Below, piece after piece: positions 44,702-52,302 of a stretch of DNA of 64,000 bases; the first letter of the stretch is position 1; every line of letters starts with the position of its first letter. A program made the position numbers and the translations under genes. The notes beneath the pieces are model-generated. The model had not been told where the DNA came from. It did not search any database and saw nothing but the letters and a program-made list of their open reading frames with translations. The stretch is from Arthrobacter sp. 18067 (GTDB lineage: Bacteria > Actinomycetota > Actinomycetes > Actinomycetales > Micrococcaceae): assembly GCF_902706295.1 (NCBI RefSeq), contig NZ_CACSJJ010000014.1:1-64000 (forward strand), read 5' to 3'.

Positions 44702-45034
44702 ATGGCCACTTTTGCCGTTACCTACGCCTACTCCGATTCAACGTCCACCGACCGTGACGCAGTTCGTCCCGCGCATGTGGAGTTCCTCAAATCCCAGTTC
44801 ACCAGCGGCCGTCTCCTGAAAAGCGGGCCTTTTGGTCCGGACGAAGCACCCGGTGCTCTGCTGATCATCGTCGCTGATGCCAAAGCCGACGTCGAATCCC
44901 TCATGGACCAGGACCCGTTCCACCAGGCCGGACTCATCGAGGAACGGACGGTGCGCCAATGGAACATCTTCTTTGGTGCTGACTCTGCACAGCCCGCGGT
45001 TCAGCCCGCCGCGCAGTCCGCCGCGCAGGGCTGA
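44702..45034 (+). CDS. YciI-family protein
   Basis: The 110-residue protein has the YciI fold: V-T-Y-A-Y-S at the first strand, R-P-A-H-V-E-F-L-K with the conserved His near 25, G-P-F-G-P-D-E-A-P-G-A-L-L-I-I and the D-P-F motif near 71. The tail after about 96 is Ala/Gln-rich. Family members resemble muconolactone isomerase and act on small ring compounds or lactones. It heads a three-gene operon with a zinc dehydrogenase and a flavoprotein. Confidence 0.88.
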   Translation: MATFAVTYAYSDSTSTDRDAVRPAHVEFLKSQFTSGRLLKSGPFGPDEAPGALLIIVADAKADVESLMDQDPFHQAGLIEERTVRQWNIFFGADSAQPAVQPAAQSAAQG

Positions 45035-45043
45035 GGTCCCGCC

Positions 45044-46093
45044 GTGCTTGCCGCGATCACCGTCGCCAAAGAAACCATCACCTTTCACGACACCCCCGAG
45101 CCCACCCTTGAACCCGGCCACGCCCTGGTCCGGGTCCACAACGTCACCCTCTGCGGCACGGACCTCCATATCTGGGAGGACGACTACCCCACAGAACTGC
45201 CCCTCATCCAAGGCCACGAGTTTTCCGGCATAGTGGAGGCCCTTGAGCCAGAGGGTTCCCACGATTTCAGCATCGGTGACCGCGTTGCCGTCAACCCCAT
45301 CATTTGCTGCGGCGAGTGCCGCCCCTGCCTCACCGGCCGGTACAACGTCTGCCAAAACGTGGGCTGCCTGGGTTGCTATTCGGACGGCGCTCTCGCCGAA
45401 TTGATCAGCGTCCCCGTGGACAAGCTCTGCCCAATTCCCGGCGACCTGCCGCTGGACATCGCTGCCATGGGCGAACCCGCGTCCATCTCCATGCAGGCAG
45501 TCAATCGGGGCCGGCCCGAAACCGGCGAAACCGCGCTGGTGCTGGGCAGCGGCCCCATCGGATTGTTGGCCACCCTCTACCTGACCGAACTCGGAGTCAA
45601 GGTGATCTGCGCCGACACCGAACAGCACCGGCTGGACCTCGCGGTCGAATTCGGCGCCGTGGACACCCTCCTGGTGACGCCTGGAAGCGACTTCCCGGAT
45701 GCACACCAGACGTCACGGCTGGATGCGATGACCGACGGCTACGGTCCGCAGCTGGTCATCGAAGCCACAGGTGTCCCCTCGTCGTTGGAGAACGCCATCA
45801 GGCTTGTGGCCAGCGCCGGCAGGATCGTCCAGGTGGGCATCTCCCCCAGGCAGGCCAGCGTCTCCATGAAGGACATCCCCTACAAGGAACTGGACCTGAT
45901 GGGCAGCCGGATGAGCCTGAACCTCATCCCGGACGGCCTGGCCCTGCTGGCCCGGCACCCCGATCAAGCCCGGGCCCTCATGACCCATCGTTTTGCCTTC
46001 GCGGATTTGCAGCAGGCATACCGCTTGATGCAGGGACGCACCGAGAAGATCGGCAAGATCGTCATCGAGATGCCGGCGGGAACCCCCGCATGA
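45044..46093 (+). CDS. Zinc-dependent medium-chain alcohol/polyol dehydrogenase
   Basis: The 349-residue enzyme has the catalytic-zinc site L-C-G-T-D-L-H (Cys37) and G-H-E-F (near 58), a structural-zinc lobe C-G-E-C-R-P-C...C near 86-105, and a Rossmann V-L-G-S-G-P-I-G-L-L. This pattern fits sorbitol, threonine or similar polyol dehydrogenases. The start is GTG 45044, 9 bp after the YciI gene. It overlaps the flavoprotein gene by ATGA. Confidence 0.92.
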   Translation: MLAAITVAKETITFHDTPEPTLEPGHALVRVHNVTLCGTDLHIWEDDYPTELPLIQGHEFSGIVEALEPEGSHDFSIGDRVAVNPIICCGECRPCLTGRYNVCQNVGCLGCYSDGALAELISVPVDKLCPIPGDLPLDIAAMGEPASISMQAVNRGRPETGETALVLGSGPIGLLATLYLTELGVKVICADTEQHRLDLAVEFGAVDTLLVTPGSDFPDAHQTSRLDAMTDGYGPQLVIEATGVPSSLENAIRLVASAGRIVQVGISPRQASVSMKDIPYKELDLMGSRMSLNLIPDGLALLARHPDQARALMTHRFAFADLQQAYRLMQGRTEKIGKIVIEMPAGTPA

Positions 46094-47712
46094 GCACCTC
46101 AATCCTCACCGCACCCGACCAGCTCAACGCAAGCTACGACGTCGTGATCATGGGCAGCGGCGCTGCGGGGCTGGTCGCCGCCGTCCGCGCGGCCGATGCC
46201 GGATTAAGGGTCCTCGTGGTTGAAAAGGCGGCCCTCCTTGGCGGCACCAGTGCTGCCGGTGGCGGCGTGATGTGGGCCCCGAACAACCATCTCGCCAAGG
46301 CCTCCGGGTACCAGGACAGCCATGCCGACGGCGTCGCTTACCTTACGGAGGCAGCCGGCCACGTGATGACGGCACAGGAAATTGAGTGGTACGTCGCCAC
46401 AGCGCCGCGGGCCGTGGAATTCCTCAACCGGAACACGAAAGTGTCCATGGTTCCCATCGCCCGCCCGGATTACCACATGGAGTGGAAGGGGGCCGCGAAC
46501 GGTGGCCGGGGACTCGACAACAACGCCTTTGATCCCCGGGACTACCCGGGCCTTGCGGAGTTGCTCCGGCCGTCGTCGTACTTCCCGCTGCTCACCATGA
46601 CCGAACGCGATGAGCTCAACGGCCGCGCCGCTGATCCGTTGCTTCTGGAGCACCGGGCGTCCACCGGGATCCGGACCATGGGCGGCGCCTTGGTGGGAAG
46701 CTTGGTGGCGAGCGCCGTGGACCGCGGCGCGCACATCGTGGTGTCGAGTCCTGTGGAGGACTTGTCCCCCTCCGGCAGCGGGTGGACGGTGCGCCTCGAC
46801 GGCAGTGGGACGCACGTGGCTGCGACCGCCGTCGTGTTTGCGTCTGGAGGCTTCGAGTGGAATCCGCGGCTGCGCAGCGCTTTCCTGCCGTATCCGGTGA
46901 CGCCCATCAGTGCTCCCTCCAACGAGGGCGACGGCTTGGAACTTGGCCTCAAGGCCGGTGCAGCTGTGGAGGACATGTCCGCGGTGTGGGGCGTTCCAGT
47001 GATCTCGACGGCTGCCCACCAGTACGACGGGCAGCGTTCCGGCCGAATGGGGAACGTCGAGATGACACTGCCTGGCTCCATCACTGTCAACAGCGACGGG
47101 AAACGCTTCGTCAACGAAGCCCTTAATTATCACGACGCCAGCAGGGTCTTCGCGTCCATCAACCCGCATACCGGCAGGCAACAGAACAACCCGGCCTGGT
47201 TGGTGTTCGATTCCAACTACCTGGCAAAGTACCCGGTAGCGGGATCGACGCCGGGCCAGCCCGCCGAGTGGATGGTATCCGCGCCGAGCCTGGAATTGTT
47301 GGCCCTGGAATTGGGCATTCATCCGGCTGGGCTGGACGCCACTGTTTCCAGATTCAACGCTGACGCGGCCCTCGGTGTTGACACTGAGTTCGGACGGGGC
47401 GCCACACCGCAGGACCGCTTCCTGGGCGACGCCGGGAACACCCCCAATCCCTGTTTGGCGCCTCTGCTTGCTCCCCCGTTCTACGCCGTTCCCATCCGTG
47501 CAGGCGTTTTGGGGACGTCGGGAGGCCTTGCCACGGACTTCAACGGGCGCGTCCTGGACCATCGGCAGCAGGTGATTCCGGGGCTCTACGCGGCGGGCAA
47601 CGTCTCGGCTGGCGTGTTCCGAAACAACTACCCCGGCGGCGGCGCCACCCTGGGCTCTGCAATCACCCGGGCTTTCGCAGTTGGCGAGGACCTGGTGGCC
47701 CGGCTCAAGTAG
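46090..47712 (+). CDS. FAD-dependent dehydrogenase, ketosteroid-dehydrogenase type
   Basis: The 540-residue flavoprotein has the FAD motif V-V-I-M-G-S-G-A-A-G-L-V-A-A, G-G-T-S-A-A-G-G-G-V-M-W, and the C-terminal G-L-Y-A-A-G-N-V...N-N-Y-P-G-G-G-A-T-L-G-S. It is related to, but clearly different from, the flavoprotein at 35193-36971. As third gene of the YciI operon it would oxidise or aromatise a ring product released by the zinc dehydrogenase (inference). Confidence 0.9.
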   Translation: MSTSILTAPDQLNASYDVVIMGSGAAGLVAAVRAADAGLRVLVVEKAALLGGTSAAGGGVMWAPNNHLAKASGYQDSHADGVAYLTEAAGHVMTAQEIEWYVATAPRAVEFLNRNTKVSMVPIARPDYHMEWKGAANGGRGLDNNAFDPRDYPGLAELLRPSSYFPLLTMTERDELNGRAADPLLLEHRASTGIRTMGGALVGSLVASAVDRGAHIVVSSPVEDLSPSGSGWTVRLDGSGTHVAATAVVFASGGFEWNPRLRSAFLPYPVTPISAPSNEGDGLELGLKAGAAVEDMSAVWGVPVISTAAHQYDGQRSGRMGNVEMTLPGSITVNSDGKRFVNEALNYHDASRVFASINPHTGRQQNNPAWLVFDSNYLAKYPVAGSTPGQPAEWMVSAPSLELLALELGIHPAGLDATVSRFNADAALGVDTEFGRGATPQDRFLGDAGNTPNPCLAPLLAPPFYAVPIRAGVLGTSGGLATDFNGRVLDHRQQVIPGLYAAGNVSAGVFRNNYPGGGATLGSAITRAFAVGEDLVARLK

Positions 47713-47745
47713 CCGAACCCTGCACAACAGGCCCACAACACACAG

Positions 47746-48477
47746 CTAGCGGGCGTAGAGCTCCGTGAAGTTTCGCAGGACACGCATGGGCTCCGTCACC
47801 GATGATTGCCGTGCGGTCTCGATAAGTTCGTCGGCCGTGTGGGGCGGGAAGTAGCCGGCATTCTTGTAGATGTTGATCCGCGTGATCAGGCCGTCGGCAT
47901 CCAGTTCCGGGTGGAACTGCGTGGCGTACAGATTGTTCCTGATGCGGAACATGTGCACCGGGCAGGCCGCTGAACTCGCCAACAGCACGGCATTCGGCGG
48001 CAATTCGCTGCATGCCTCCTTGTGCCCGACAAACGCCTCGAAGCTGTGCGGGACGCCGCGAAGCATCGGGTCCCGCTCTCCCTGAGCCGTCAGCTTGATC
48101 TCCGTCGCTCCTACCGCTTCGCCAAAGCGACGATCGATGACGGCTCCCTGATGCACGCCCAGGGTCCCAACGCCATAGCAGGCGCCCAGGAACGGGAAGT
48201 CCTCGGCCACGATCCTGTCCAGCAGCGCTGAGAGTTCCCCTTCCACGCGAATCTGGGCGGCCCTCTTCTCCTCCACAGGGTCGCTGGACGTGTAAGGGCT
48301 GCCACCGACAATCACCCCGGAATAGTCCGACAATTCAAGGGTCGGCAACGGCTCAGATTCCAGCCGTAAACGAACAAGCTCTTCCGGCTTTAGGCCGCAG
48401 TACCGGAGGTACGCCTGGTACTCGTCATCGGCTGCGGCGTCTTCGGCGCGGGTAGCCAGCAAAAGGAAGGGCTTCAC
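47746..48477 (-). CDS. Class I glutamine amidotransferase-like protein
   Basis: The 243-residue protein has the GATase1 layout: V-I-V-G-G-S-P-Y, the nucleophile elbow L-G-A-C-Y-G-V-G, and A-T-Q-F-H-P-E-L with the catalytic His and Glu. It resembles stand-alone GMP-synthase-like amidotransferases and may release ammonia from glutamine or act as a gamma-glutamyl hydrolase. The GTG at 48477 is chosen because homologous sequence begins there (K-P-F-L-L-L-A-T-R); the upstream 38 codons are less protein-like. It is divergent from the MFS gene. Confidence 0.82.
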   Translation of the reverse strand: MKPFLLLATRAEDAAADDEYQAYLRYCGLKPEELVRLRLESEPLPTLELSDYSGVIVGGSPYTSSDPVEEKRAAQIRVEGELSALLDRIVAEDFPFLGACYGVGTLGVHQGAVIDRRFGEAVGATEIKLTAQGERDPMLRGVPHSFEAFVGHKEACSELPPNAVLLASSAACPVHMFRIRNNLYATQFHPELDADGLITRINIYKNAGYFPPHTADELIETARQSSVTEPMRVLRNFTELYAR

Positions 48478-48626
48478 AGGCCCAGTCTGCGCGAGGAATG
48501 CCTGACTGACAAAGTGTGTTGGAGCGGAGGGGGTTTCTGACAGAGACTCCCTTGCATCGCCGTGGCTGCATAACGTTGTAGGAACCCCCATTGAAAAAAC
48601 AATGACTCATCCTTGAGGAGCAATCT

Positions 48627-49868
48627 TTGAAGCAGGACCCTTTGGTCGTCGGTACGCAATCGCCCGAGGCGGCACCTGCTGAAACGCAGCAACCGAAGAA
48701 GATCCCGTGGGGCGGCCTTCTGGTTCTCGCGGCTGCTGGTTTCACCGCGGTGACTACCGAACTCCTCCCATCCGGTCTGCTCCCCCAAATCAGTCGCGAC
48801 CTTGGGGTGGACGAATCGGCGGTCGGTTCACTGACTGCGGTGTACGCAGCGATCATCGTCTTCACTGCGCTCCCGTTGTCCCGCTTCCTCGCCGGAAGAG
48901 TGCCCCGGAAGACTCTGCTCATCGCAACCGTTCTGGCGTTTGCCCTCAGTAATGTCCTGCTGGCATTGAGTCCCACTTTGGGCTGGGCGATTGGGGCCAG
49001 GCTCCTGGGCGGTATCGCGCACGGAATGTTGTGGTCCAGCATGGCCCCGTATGTGGCCCGCATCGTTCCCGCACACTCCGTGGGCAAGGCCATGGCCGTG
49101 GTCTTCAGCGGCAACAGCATCGCTTTGGCCGTTGGCGCCCCCATCGGGACTTTGATGGGTTCGCTCATGACCTGGCGGGCCTCGTTCCTGGTCCTGGCCG
49201 GAGTTGGTGTCCTCCTGGCTGTGTTGGCTTTCTGGCTGCTCCCTGGCGCCCATGACCAAGCCAGCCAGAAGACCCCATCGCTCCGGGCAGCCATGAAACT
49301 GCCCGGCGTCATCGCCATCGCCATCGCGTGGCCGCTCCTGCTGCTGGCCCACTTCACACTCTTCACCTACGTTGCTCCATTCCTTCTCGCCTCCGGGCTG
49401 CCGGAATCTGCTACGAGCCTGTCCCTTTCCGTGGTGGGCATCGCCAGCCTGGTGGGTATCTGGATTGCCGGTATGACCGCGGACTCCCGCCCACGCACCT
49501 CGGTGATTGCCGCCGTCGGACTCTTGACCCTCGCGTTCGCCCTGCTGCCTGCGCTCGGCGGCACCTGGGTGGGAGCGTTTGGACTGATGACGCTCTGGGG
49601 TATCGCATTCGGTGCCGTGGGTATCTACAACCAGGCGGCGATTCTCCGTGCCGGCGGTGAGCACAAGGATGCTGCCAACGGCCTCACCGTGGTGACCATC
49701 CAACTGGGTATCGCCGTCGGAGCTGTGTACGGGGCCTTCGCCCTCACTACTTTGGGCGCGCAGCTAGTGCCCTTGGCCGCCGCGATTCCCACGGCGGTTG
49801 CCCTGGTGATCATCATTGCCAGCCGTCGCGGCGGTTACCCTGCAGGGGGTCGCGAGAAGCGCCGTTAA
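48627..49868 (+). CDS. MFS efflux transporter, DHA1 type
   Basis: The 413-residue protein has twelve hydrophobic segments, the early T-T-E-L-L-P-S-G-L-L motif of the arabinose/drug efflux branch, F-L-A-G-R-V-P-R-K-T in loop 2-3, and the G-N-S-I-A-L-A-V-G-A-P-I-G-T motif C in span 5. Such proteins export drugs or sugars in antiport with protons. The start is TTG 48627 with GAGGAG 8 nt upstream. CATTG-N6-CAATG (48589-48604) just upstream may be an operator. Confidence 0.87.
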   Translation: MKQDPLVVGTQSPEAAPAETQQPKKIPWGGLLVLAAAGFTAVTTELLPSGLLPQISRDLGVDESAVGSLTAVYAAIIVFTALPLSRFLAGRVPRKTLLIATVLAFALSNVLLALSPTLGWAIGARLLGGIAHGMLWSSMAPYVARIVPAHSVGKAMAVVFSGNSIALAVGAPIGTLMGSLMTWRASFLVLAGVGVLLAVLAFWLLPGAHDQASQKTPSLRAAMKLPGVIAIAIAWPLLLLAHFTLFTYVAPFLLASGLPESATSLSLSVVGIASLVGIWIAGMTADSRPRTSVIAAVGLLTLAFALLPALGGTWVGAFGLMTLWGIAFGAVGIYNQAAILRAGGEHKDAANGLTVVTIQLGIAVGAVYGAFALTTLGAQLVPLAAAIPTAVALVIIIASRRGGYPAGGREKRR

Positions 49869-49918
49869 CATTCCCGAAACACGCCAGTGACGTGATCTTC
49901 ACGAACCGAGGATTTCTG

Positions 49919-49956
49919 TAACTTACCTGCAACTTAGCTCTTCTGAGTCTGAAACA
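49919..49956 (+). promoter_or_regulatory. GlnR-like box upstream of amt
   Basis: GTAAC (49919), GCAAC (49930), a weaker CTTCT (49941) and GAAAC (49952) are spaced exactly 11 bp apart. This is the GTNAC-N6-GAAAC array bound by actinobacterial GlnR, which activates ammonium uptake under nitrogen limitation. It lies about 85 bp upstream of the amt start. Confidence 0.6.
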
Positions 49957-50038
49957 TAGCTCACCGAATATTGATCGGGGGGTTGGTGTGGGCCGTGCAA
50001 CAACGGCCCCGTTTCGGACAAGCTTGAAGGGAACGCAG

Positions 50039-51376
50039 GTGGAGATCTCTGCGCAACACGTCTGGCTGATGTTGTCATCGGCAATGGTGCTATTCATGAC
50101 CCCGGGCCTCGGCCTGTTCTACGGCGGCATGACCCGCGCCAAAGCAGCTCTGAACATGATCATGATGAGCTTCATCTCGGCGGGCATCGTTGGAGTTGTC
50201 TGGGTCCTCTGGGGCTACTCGATGACCACCGGCGACGGCTTCCTCGGCCTGTTCGGCAACCCGTTCGCGCACTTCGGCCTGCAGGATCTCATGGGTTCGC
50301 CCGATCTCATCAAGGCAGGCTTCGCAGCGACGTTCGCCATCATCACCGTTGCCCTGATCAGCGGTGCCATTGCGGACCGTGCCAAGTTCGGCGCGTGGGC
50401 ACTCTTCGTACCGATCTGGGTCACCGTGGTCTACTGCCCACTGGCGTACATGATCTGGGGCGGTGGCCTCATGAGCGCCGGGGGTGCCCTCACGGAGATC
50501 TTCGGCCAGGTCATCGACTTCGCCGGTGGCGCAGTGGTTGAGGTCAGCTCCGGAACCGCCGCTTTCGTCCTCGCATTGATCGTGGGAAAGCGTCACGGAT
50601 TCGCCAAAGACCCCAACCACCGCCCGCACAACGTCCCGTTCATCATGATCGGCGCAGCCATCCTCTGGTTCGGCTGGTTCGGCTTCAACGGCGGCGCTGC
50701 CACCACGGTTGAGCAGGCTGGCCTCATTTGGGTCAACACCCTGGTCACCCCGGCTGCGGCCATGCTGAGCTGGCTCGTGGTGGAGAAGGTCCGTCACGGA
50801 CACCCGACTTCCCTGGGCGCAGCGTCCGGCGTGGTGGCCGGCCTCGTGGCCATCACCCCGTCCTGCGCCAACATCAGCCCGCTCGCCGCCCTTGGCCTGG
50901 GCCTCGTGGCCGGCGCTGCCTGCGCAGTGTTCGTTGACCTGAAGTACAAGTTCGGCTTCGATGACTCCCTGGACGTTGTGGGCGTGCACTTCGGCGCTGG
51001 TGTCATCGGAACGTTGTCACTGGGCTTCATCGCACTGCCTGTAGACGGCGTCGGCGGTGGCCTTCTCTTCGGCGGCGGTCCCCAGCAGCTCATTGCACAG
51101 ACCATGGCCGTGCTGATCACCATTGCCCTCTCCGGCTTGGGCACGCTGGTCATCGGCCGGGCCATCCACAAGGCCATCGGATTCCGCGTGGCCCACGAGC
51201 ACGAAGTCACCGGTGTGGACCTCACCCAGCACGCCGAGTCCGCCTACGAGTTCGGCCTCACCGCCCACGGCCATTTCCGCCAGCAGCAGGCGCACCTGTA
51301 CTCGATGCTGAGGCGGAAGCCGGAGCCCGTGTCCGAAGATACCCAGCCGAACGCCAAGGAAGACAGCTTCGCCTAA
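50039..51376 (+). CDS. amt: Ammonium transporter with Glu-His pore pair
   Basis: The 445-residue protein has eleven membrane spans and Amt landmarks, including D160 in D-F-A-G-G-A-V-V and F-G-W-F-G-F-N-G-G near 211-219. Counting from the chosen start, position 168 is Glu (A-V-V-E-V-S-S), where E. coli AmtB has the first pore His. The second pore His is present as V-G-V-H-F-G at 317. A Glu at the first site is known in yeast Mep1/Mep3-type transporters. The start is GTG 50039 with GAAGGG upstream; the 17 codons before it look non-coding. A GlnR-like box precedes the gene and a strong terminator follows. No glnK is adjacent. Confidence 0.93.
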   Translation: MEISAQHVWLMLSSAMVLFMTPGLGLFYGGMTRAKAALNMIMMSFISAGIVGVVWVLWGYSMTTGDGFLGLFGNPFAHFGLQDLMGSPDLIKAGFAATFAIITVALISGAIADRAKFGAWALFVPIWVTVVYCPLAYMIWGGGLMSAGGALTEIFGQVIDFAGGAVVEVSSGTAAFVLALIVGKRHGFAKDPNHRPHNVPFIMIGAAILWFGWFGFNGGAATTVEQAGLIWVNTLVTPAAAMLSWLVVEKVRHGHPTSLGAASGVVAGLVAITPSCANISPLAALGLGLVAGAACAVFVDLKYKFGFDDSLDVVGVHFGAGVIGTLSLGFIALPVDGVGGGLLFGGGPQQLIAQTMAVLITIALSGLGTLVIGRAIHKAIGFRVAHEHEVTGVDLTQHAESAYEFGLTAHGHFRQQQAHLYSMLRRKPEPVSEDTQPNAKEDSFA

Positions 51377-51390
51377 CGGCACCACAAACA

Positions 51391-51436
51391 AACAGCAGCC
51401 GACGGCGGAACGTCAGTCCCGCCGTCGGCTGCTGTT
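51391..51436 (+). terminator. Terminator of amt
   Basis: A perfect 18-bp stem (51391-51408 with 51419-51436) with a 10-nt loop, followed by GTGTG. It is very stable though T-poor. Confidence 0.8.
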
Positions 51437-51448
51437 GTGTGCCCCCCA

Positions 51449-51514
51449 CCCAACTAGGTCGCAGTTGAGGTCGGTCCCAGGGCTCATAACGGCCTGAACT
51501 GCGACTCAGTTGGG
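51449..51514. repeat. 66-bp palindromic intergenic element, copy 2
   Basis: This copy has the same 66-bp length and layout as 11952-12017: CCCAACT/AGTTGGG outer arms, GTCGCAGTT/AACTGCGAC inner arms and an AGGGCTCA centre. It ends exactly at the base before the stop codon (complement of TTA 51515-51517) of the minus-strand DUF1992 gene. Confidence 0.85.
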
Positions 51515-52111
51515 TTAGCCGGAGCCGTTCCAAAGTCGCTGCCACCACGTTCGTTTGGTGTCCGGTGCGGGTTCGCGCTCAAGAGGAGCCGCGGCTGCCC
51601 TGCGCTCCCGCCAACGTTCCAGTTCAACGTCCACATCGCGGAGCTTTGTGATCACCGGAGGGCCTCCCTGCAATTGCCTCCGGGCCTCGATCACGCGTTT
51701 GTTGAAGTCCTCAAGAATGTCCCGGACCTGTTTGTCCGTGTACTGCTGGTCCAGCTTGGCGTCGAGTTCGGAATCCTCAATCCGGAGCAAAATGGCCGGC
51801 GGACCGATCCCGCTGAGACGTTCACGCTGGATGAGGCCTTTGACCCACCAATCGGGATCATAGTGCTCCCCCAACCCCGGGATGGGTTTTCCCGCGTATT
51901 TGAGGTTGTCGAACTTGCCCTGGTTCATGGCGTCCCGGATGAGGTACTCAACCCGGGCGGCGTCATCCACCTTCCGGCCCTTCTGACGTTCCTCCGCATC
52001 GGCAGCTTCGAGTTCCGCGTCTTCCTCGGCGTTCCCGCCCCATCCACGCACTGCCCTCAGTTCCGCGCCGCGCTCGAGCTTCCGCCTGAAGGCGTTGTTC
52101 CCGGCATTCAC
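51515..52111 (-). CDS. DUF1992 (DnaJ homologue C28-like) protein
   Basis: The 198-residue protein contains the DUF1992 core at about 45-115: I-R-D-A-M-N-Q-G-K-F-D-N-L-K-Y-A-G-K-P-I-P and Y-D-P-D-W-W-V-K. A long helical, basic part follows and it ends W-W-Q-R-L-W-N-G-S-G. The start is GTG 52111 with GAGGAGG upstream; codons before it overlap no known homology. No J domain is present. The biochemical role of the family in bacteria is not established. Confidence 0.85.
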   Translation of the reverse strand: MNAGNNAFRRKLERGAELRAVRGWGGNAEEDAELEAADAEERQKGRKVDDAARVEYLIRDAMNQGKFDNLKYAGKPIPGLGEHYDPDWWVKGLIQRERLSGIGPPAILLRIEDSELDAKLDQQYTDKQVRDILEDFNKRVIEARRQLQGGPPVITKLRDVDVELERWRERRAAAAPLEREPAPDTKRTWWQRLWNGSG

Positions 52112-52227
52112 GTTCTGCCACCTCCTCGCACGGCAGCCCTCGCCTGCCGGACATCGTGGTTCCAGTATTCCGCACGTCTCCCAGGTTGGGGCAGGTACCC
52201 CCACAACCTACTTTGAAACCGCGACGA

Positions 52228-52260
52228 CCCCGACACGCCGTCGACGGTGGCGTGTCGGGG
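52228..52260 (-). terminator. Hairpin downstream of the SulP-carbonic anhydrase gene
   Basis: A perfect 12-bp stem (52228-52239 with 52249-52260) lies 43 bp past the stop codon. The T-run on the minus strand is weak. Confidence 0.6.
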
Positions 52261-52302
52261 GTCGATCGGAGCCCGAAGTGGGTGATGGCGGCCCGGCCGG
52301 AA

